Shown in pieces: positions 57,501 to 64,000 of a DNA stretch of 64,000 bases. The DNA is taken from the NCBI RefSeq assembly GCF_001949145.1, contig NW_019091643.1:180033-244032 (forward strand), read 5' to 3'. The stretch is from Acanthaster planci. Taxonomy: Eukaryota; Echinodermata; Asteroidea; Valvatida; Acanthasteridae. The notes under the pieces are model-generated. The model was not told the DNA's origin. It did not search any database and saw nothing but the letters and a program-made list of their open reading frames with translations. Position numbers and translations under genes: made by a program. Position 1 is the stretch's first letter. Every line of letters starts with the position of its first letter.

Positions 57501-60500
57501 CAAATCAAGAAATGTATGAGCTCCATAGGAAAGCGCACGTGTAAATAAAGTGTGACGTCATCAGTAGATAGGCCCTATTCAGGTGCCCCCTTTACCATTA
57601 ACTCACTGACAAAACGATCTGATTTGCTCGTTGAATTCTTTGCGGAGTGTAATTTAATGTGAACATGTCCCACGTGCCGATGCAGGGTAAAAAACAGTTG
57701 ATTTTGTTGTTTCGAATTTGTCCACAAACATCACTAGCGTGTCTCACCTTTGCCATAGCAACAACATGCACTTACGCATAACAACATTCCGAAATCGCAT
57801 CATCAACCATTCTTTTCTTGTGACTGTGATCATGCACAATGAATTTGGAGTAAGCCCCAAACTCCACTTGGACCAAATAATAATTTGAATGAGAGTTTCC
57901 ACTGGAAAGAAAAGTGCAGTACCCTTCTAGACCAAATCACTACAGTGCGCATGCGTATTGCTAACTAAAGCAGCGGCTGACCGAGTAACGTAATTAGTAA
58001 ATCAATCATTTCATTCTTTCTTAATACAGGTTATGATGTATAAAGCAAAAACCGTACGCTTACAACTGATAATTCATGCATCGTCCTTCGGTTGATCATC
58101 GAAATGAAAATCAAGACAATAGGCATAATGAACTACACAAGCCAACAAGTCAACGTCAATAAGGCGACTTGGAAATCATTACCAGCGCTCCCTGATAACC
58201 ATGCACTTCGTGACGCACACATTCATGAAGAGTATGCAAAGCCGGCAGTCATAAAACAAACACCATTAGTTTTTAGGATTTTTTCTGGGGGGGGGGACTG
58301 AAACTTATGGTGGTGTATATAGGCCTATATTATTTCGCTGTCTGCTCTTTTCGAAGGCCACCACTTTCAGACATAGTAAAACTTTCTTACAAAACTGCAA
58401 TTTTTGTTTTGTTTTAGCCGTAACTTATCAAGTTCGTGCGGCTCAACCAAGACCAAATTTCCGTTCCACTTTTTGAAATTTTGTCTGACCTATCTCGCAA
58501 TGCCCCAGTGACGTATCCAGTGAGAGGGAACAAGTTGTCCTTGCTGGAGACAAATTGCAGAGATTGAAAGAAGCACTACCACCCAAGGAAGAATATTCAC
58601 GAAAGCACTAACATTTTAAGGGATATAAATATCCATTTTGGCCCCTGGATCCAAAAACCATGTCCTGTAATACAATCACACAGTTTTAAACCAACATGAT
58701 AACACATCACTGTTTTGAAAGCATGTGGGAAAAAGAAGTTAGCGAAGGTAAGGCCAACAATAAACACAGACTCATGCACCCAAACACTCTGGGGTGTAAC
58801 ACGACTACAGTGGTGGATTATGGAAAAAACACACCTACAGACATCACCCAGAAACACTGACTCATTCATTCACACGTGCGCAGTCCAATCAAATCCGGAC
58901 TGTTCTGAACATACCCGTTACTCCTGGCCACGCTAGAAACAAAGAAGATGACTACAATGAGCGGGGAAGTTGGGTGAGGTGGAGGCTGCAGGCTAGTAAA
59001 TAGGCCCGAAATAGCCCTCATCTCCGGTGAAGTTTGGTTGCGGTTACACTCTAAAAACCTCCGGGTAAGATTGACCCAGAATTGGGTCCCATTCGGTATA
59101 ACCCTTTTCTGGGTCAAAATATGACCCCATTTGGCGTCAAATTTAACCCTTTCTGGGTCATAATTTGACCCGGAAAAGGGTTATACCGAATGGGATCCAA
59201 TTCTGGGTCAATCTAACCCGTACGTTTTTAGAGAGTAGGGTCTGGAAATATTGCAGTGGAGTGTTTCAGCACAACTGTTCATAATGGCAACCGGCTTTCC
59301 ATGACTACTTTCATGGATGGCAATAAAACACAAGTGACTAGAAAAACAAGATAATGGATGAAGTAAAGTTTCAAGTTTTTGTACCCAAGACATATGAGAA
59401 AGCTGTAAGTTTTGTTCCCGATTGTTTTAAATGAGGCTATTTGGCACTGTTGTCCATGGGATAATATTTACTGGTCTGCAACCACTGGGATGACAGACTA
59501 TGGTGTCAATGGGTAGACAGCAAAGGTGAAAAGCAAGGAGCAAGCCGCTATCTTACTTGGTGTACATGGTGATGTCTGGCGTCCAGATGTCTTTGGTGGA
59601 GATATATAACCTCTCCACGCCGGGATAGTTGGTTCTGTTCCAGGCCAGGAAGGCGTCGTGCCACTTCTACAAAGTGAACCAACATTTCAAAATAGGTTCT
59701 CCATTGTATGTTCACGCCTACTAGACGTACATTATGTGGAAGTGAATCTAGCGCATTGACCTAGCATTTGAGTTGGGATCTTGTATCAGCGTTAGGGCAA
59801 AGGATTAGATCCTCCAGGCAAAGCCTATTAAAGGCCATGGCTCTGACCCTCAAAGCAAAGGTCAATGCACAGGCTGGGACCCTCTGGCCTTAAGGCCAAG
59901 GTCCTTAAATATAATATTATAAAGCTTTGCCCTCAGAGAAACGCAGCACAAAGTGACATTTATTTGCCCCCAACTAATTACTGGGGAAAGCGTCGTTTCA
60001 GTATCTAGTTAAAACTTAAAATGTTGTCCATTCAAAACCGAAGACAGCGTTCAATGCGGTGACGCAATGCGTATGGATGATTATAAAAGACAACTACTTT
60101 TATAAGACACGCAGCAATCACGCAGCTGTGTTTACTCCATTTAACACTAACACACGGCATAACGTGAACGTATTTAGCGTGTTTTCCCTTCTCCATTGCA
60201 AAACATGATTATCTTAAAAACTGAAGACTTTACAGACAGCTCAAAGCTGACCCTAGGGTGTACATATGTGTTTGCAGAAAGTTTTGCAAACTAATTTACC
60301 TGGGAAATAAAAAAAATCAGAGGGCAAGTTGAAGAGCAAGGCTCTTAAATTACAAAACATTGATCCTTCGAGGCTTAGGCCACCGTGACGGCCAACGCTT
60401 TCGACCTCAAGCCTTAAGGCAAAGGCCAGTGCCCTAAAATCAAGCCTTAAGGCCAAGGCTCAGCATCAAGCCACAATGTACACGTACATCACTGACTAGT

Positions 60501-62376
60501 ATACAGAGCAGTTTATATACCAACCGGTAGTCAAGATTAGGCATTAACGAGGGAGGGCGTTTTCTTTCCTCTTATAAAAAAAAGTACTAGTGGCATACAA
60601 GTGACAAAATTTGAGCTTTAGTTGGATAACTTCAGAAATATAAAGGTGAGTATTTGTTGCCAACATACTGTATATGACAATTTAAATCAAAAGCAGTCGT
60701 TTCGAGGGAATTATAAGGACAGAAAAATGTCCCAGAATCGGCAATTTTCCGATTCTGGGACAGAATCTGGGAGTCTTGGACCATTTAACTTAATCAGCTC
60801 TCAATATCAAAATAAAGTCGGAATTAGACCGACTAAATGACTTCAACACTAGCTCCATGCCCGCCGCCAGTAGTCTGTGACCCAAATAAGGTCTGCCACA
60901 TCAGACTTCCTTTTACCGGCGATTCATCATTCGTGCTGGTGTTCGTTGCCCTAAACCAGATCAAACAACGAATGCAATATCTTGGTATTCACGAGCGATC
61001 GACAGTGGAACTGCAACACATTCATCAAGGAACATGAGCTAATTAAGACGACAGGCAGCCGGGCGCTTCAACTTGCTTACATTGAAATTCAGCACTACAT
61101 CAGTGCTCTTGAGATACCAATTTCGCTATGTGAATGTCTAGATATACACAGAAACTAAGGTGTTAAAGTGACACCGAAGGGCATCTATGTTGAACACCTC
61201 GAGAGGTGCGGGCTCCATTGTGCAGACCAAAACTCGTCATGACGCAAGCATACCCTGGAGCGTATTGAGGTAGCACATTGTTAACCGCGCCAAAATTGAT
61301 TATCAGAGACACACTTGGTTTACATATAAGGAAAGTTTAATGCCAAAGGATCCGAACAAAAGTTATTTAGGAACTTTACCAGTCTCATGAACCCGCTGAT
61401 TTGGACGAACTGTTCTCGCTCGTTCTGAAAGAAATTAAGCAAAGGATTACCCGACCAATTAAACTATACTTCGCGGTAATCTTTAGTTCAAAAGACACGT
61501 TGTAAATCACCGTCTAGTACCTCGAAATTACTTCAGTCAGAATGACTTTCAACTCTTTGGAACAGAATGGAGCGGCAACATCATCCTTGAAGGAAACTTT
61601 AAATGAGGCCTTTCTGAGAGGAACAATCTTGGTTTGAAAGCTATTAAAGATTAAGAAGAATTATGCCCACAGCATTTGTAATAACATACGATTTGGTATT
61701 CATTCCTAAGAGCTTTATTACGTGTCCTGAAGGAGGATCTGTAATCAAAGGCGGATGTGGTTGTGGCACAACAGGGCCATTCCCCCGTCAGTGTTGAATT
61801 TGAGTCCATCATCCCTGCAAGTCCCTGCAAGTCCATCACAAGCCATTCAGAGCCAATTCACAGAGCAATTCAAATGAGCTGCAACAAAAGTATTTTTTTT
61901 GTCATTGTTAACCCTGTTACTTATGACTGGCCTTGTGACTGGACTTGTGACTGAACTTGTGATGGGACTTGTGATGGACTCGGATACAACACTGCCCCAA
62001 ATTGAGCAAACAATTTGGAAAATGAGAGATATTTGATTGTTTGGTCTATTCAATTTCTCCCCTTTCCATCAGCAGATGTAAAAGGGCCAGACAACCTTAT
62101 CACCCCTCAGAAAGGAAAATAAAAGGTTTTATAAAAAATATTTCCTAATTTTTAGCCTCCCCCCTAAAATTAGGCTCTTGATCCGACCATATGCAAGCTG
62201 ATTGGTCAACAGTGAAGGAAATCCTTACCAGTTCGATGATCTGTGTGACGAAGATTCGAATGGCGACCCCGGTAGGTTGGCTCGCGTCGTAGATCGGTCG
62301 AACCGTGACTGGTCCATAGTTCTTTGTCAGGGTTTCCATCAATTTCGAAGCGGCAGGCTTGTCCGGCGACATGCAA
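54547..62376 (-). CDS. Nicotinic acetylcholine receptor alpha-type subunit, divergent, 5' exon(s) not found
   Basis: This is a subunit of a pentameric cys-loop ligand-gated channel at the plasma membrane. Exons on the minus strand: 62229-62376, 61380-61424, 59557-59666, 56759-57056, 55630-55909, 54547-55154, all phase-consistent, about 496 codons. Seen in order are WHDAFLAWN with an NRT glycosylation sequon, loop A WTPDITMY, the 13-residue Cys-loop C-QIDSLLFPFDIQR-C, loop B SWVYT, and loop C YPCCPDTFP with the vicinal cysteines of alpha subunits. M1 starts LHYILSILLP; M2 follows GEK (a cation-channel feature); M3 is FFTPMVVIGCTSVLSSVLIL; then a loop of about 100 residues and M4 (FMLLVSALTMAASITVTTVMF). 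The signal-peptide exon is not seen and may lie beyond 62376 or outside the window. The acceptor at 57056 is weak, chosen to keep phase. Subtype cannot be assigned. Confidence 0.9.
56070..56150 (-). repeat. Dispersed repeat K, copy 2
   Basis: It matches 45235-45335 over AAATAAACACTGCCCACC and CAACATGGCTTTTTTGG. It lies in a receptor intron just upstream of the exon encoding loop C and generates a spurious extension of the open frame there. Confidence 0.5.
59048..59236. mobile_element. Foldback MITE family F with GGGTCA repeats
   Basis: The ends ACTCTAAAAAC and GTTTTTAGAGAGT are followed inward by long inverted arms containing GATTGACCCAGAATTGGGT and CCATTCGGTATAACCCTTTT on both strands. Almost the whole 189 bases can fold. 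It lies in a receptor intron. Confidence 0.8.
61790..61993. mobile_element. MITE family I, copy 2
   Basis: It begins AGTGTTGAATTTGAGTCC and ends GGACTCGGATACAACACT, with CAAGTCC units on the left, GGACTTGTGA units on the right, and the shared centre ACCCTGTTACTTATGACTGG. This is the cleanest terminal inverted repeat of the family. It lies upstream of a receptor exon. Confidence 0.72.
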
Positions 62377-64000
62377 CTGTATAAATCTTTGCGGGAAATT
62401 ATTTGGGGTTAGAAAAAAATGACACTTTCCGGTGACCGGGCATTTTGAAAAGCAGCTAGGATGTGGGCGGGGAGTTAGGGTAGGGGTTAACTAGACAGCG
62501 CTTGTTCACATATCGAATGAAATTCAAGTTATTAGAGTTTGGGTATCCTTACTACTGTCATCCCTGCCAAGACTTATTTACCGCTCGTCGTGCGGCAAAG
62601 TTGCAAGAAGACGTATCACCAGGTTTGGTTTTAGTTCAGTTTGGTTTGCTTCCATACCTAACCATTAAAACATAAAGAAACAATGATATTACAGAATTAA
62701 AATGAGAGATGATGAATGGCGGAAACCCGACAGTAAGCAAATGCTGGTTCATGGCCTGGTTCCTTATTTGTCACAATAATATCCATATGGTTGTTGCTGT
62801 TCAGTACATATATCATATCATCAGCAGAGGACCTGTCTACCGGTATGATGCACAATACAGAACGGTGATAGCCAAAATTGACGCTGAGGGTTTGTACTGG
62901 TATTTCAGGAAAATGCAGTATACCGCAGGGATCAGGAAGTACTCAGTCCAGTTTACAAGCTACACTGCACAACACTGCGGTTACGCAAAATTAGTGTCAT
63001 ATTTGCACCTTTGGTGTTATCAGAATACTACACTCAGTTTAGTTTTTCAGTGTACATACAATAGCAAAATAAATAGGCATTTTCGCTTTGAAATCATACT
63101 TTCATATTTTTATCTAACGCTAGATATAAAGAGGTCAATCATTCAAGTTGCAGATCTTCCGTTTAGCATCCACATATCTGTTTCATTAAGTGACTGATAT
63201 ACACGAATATAGCAATATCAAACTGTACGTTATTGTTCGGGGAACCATTGATAAACATGAATATACAATATCAAACTGAACGTTATTGTTCAGGGAACCA
63301 GTGTAACAACCAGCACACCAAAATGAACACACGGAAGTGTATAGGACAGATCATGGCGAAATTAAGATTTATGGAAGTGTCACGTGGAAATAATAGCCTT
63401 CAAGTCTCCCATCTACTTCGTGTAATGATTCATGGTACAATCATTATTTTGTAATGCGAGTAGCCAGACGCAATTTGATGAACCAGACTCTACTAAGGCA
63501 ATGTCCAGTTCCCCGGGATGAAGCAAAATTATGAAATCTACATCACCACAGCAGGGGAGGGTGTGACGACTGGAGTCGATTTCTCGACCGTGCCGTTTCT
63601 CAGAATGGAGAACCGAATGACTCCAAAACCAACCAACCACAACCATGTCTTCAAACCTGAGCGATTCCAAATGGGGAGGAAGCATGAATGTTTCCCGATC
63701 GCCACCGTTATATCCACGGATCCCAGGGCCTCCCCCTGTATTATCGCATTAAGTAATACAACGTGCTACGTTAATAAGCTAGGCCCATCAAGGCCGACAA
63801 CTAGTGTTGAAATGAGCCCGCTTCCCCCGAATAAAACAAACATTATAGTTCACACTTTCGGCAGGAAATTAGTTAATCTTTCAAAAGGTCATATTTTCCA
63901 ATAATCAAATCTGAGAAAAAAACAATTGAGAAAATGTCTCCAGGACACAAATCATGGACTTCCAGAATATTTCGTTACCCACAACCCCCCCCCCCCCCCC
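62377..64000. other. Region upstream of the last recognised receptor exon
   Basis: I found no exon with a signal peptide. A tandem duplication of about 57 bases (CAATATCAAACTG, ACGTTATTGTTC, GGGGAACCA units) lies at 63205-63300. The window ends in a run of 16 C (63985-64000). The open frames at 62709-63197 and 63518-63904 have no recognisable domain. Confidence 0.4.

Noticed and set aside
62709-63197. 162-residue plus-strand open frame
   Set aside because: AT-rich, no recognisable domain, no plausible splice neighbours, and close to simple duplicated sequence.

Overview
This window looks like animal nuclear DNA, most likely from an echinoderm and perhaps a sea star. The genes are built from short exons with GT-AG introns. 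The products are deuterostome-type orthologues of human genes. The introns are full of small palindromic transposable elements and tRNA-derived SINEs. The phylum is inferred from protein similarity and repeat style and was not tested. Long open frames are mostly exon pieces, so I rebuilt gene models exon by exon, checking splice sites and reading phase. Protein similarities come from remembered family sequences, with no database search.

Layout: (1) PES1/pescadillo, minus, 1519-10080, 13 exons found; the second coding exon is missing. (2) An unrecognised acidic, low-complexity protein, plus, 11194-15230 (possible first exon at 10201), divergent from PES1. (3) GSAP (gamma-secretase activating protein), minus, 17182-31777, 19 phase-consistent exons giving a predicted 1066 residues. 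(4) CDIPT (phosphatidylinositol synthase), minus, 34158-38545, 6 exons, 219 residues. (5) UQCR10 (complex III subunit), plus, 38760-39357, 2 exons, 69 residues, divergent from CDIPT. (6) SLX1 (structure-specific endonuclease subunit), minus, 41125-47166, 6 exons. (7) A candidate 57-residue single-pass membrane microprotein, plus, 47431-49018, divergent from SLX1. (8) A decayed copy of SLX1 exon 3 at 49590-49800. (9) A divergent alpha-type nicotinic acetylcholine receptor subunit, minus, 54547-62376, lacking its first exon(s).

The genes do not form a pathway. They are mostly housekeeping functions: ribosome biogenesis, lipid synthesis, respiration and DNA repair. Three head-to-head pairs (PES1/acidic gene, CDIPT/UQCR10, SLX1/microprotein) probably share short bidirectional promoters.

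The rest is repeat-rich. At least eight families of small inverted-repeat elements are visible. Two are bounded by TTAA, as in piggyBac-type insertion. One family carries tandem CCCAACTATAGTTGGG-like palindromes in three copies. One 92-bp perfect hairpin appears to have inserted into another palindromic element with a 9-bp target duplication. I see no prokaryotic features, CRISPR array, rRNA or intact tRNA gene.
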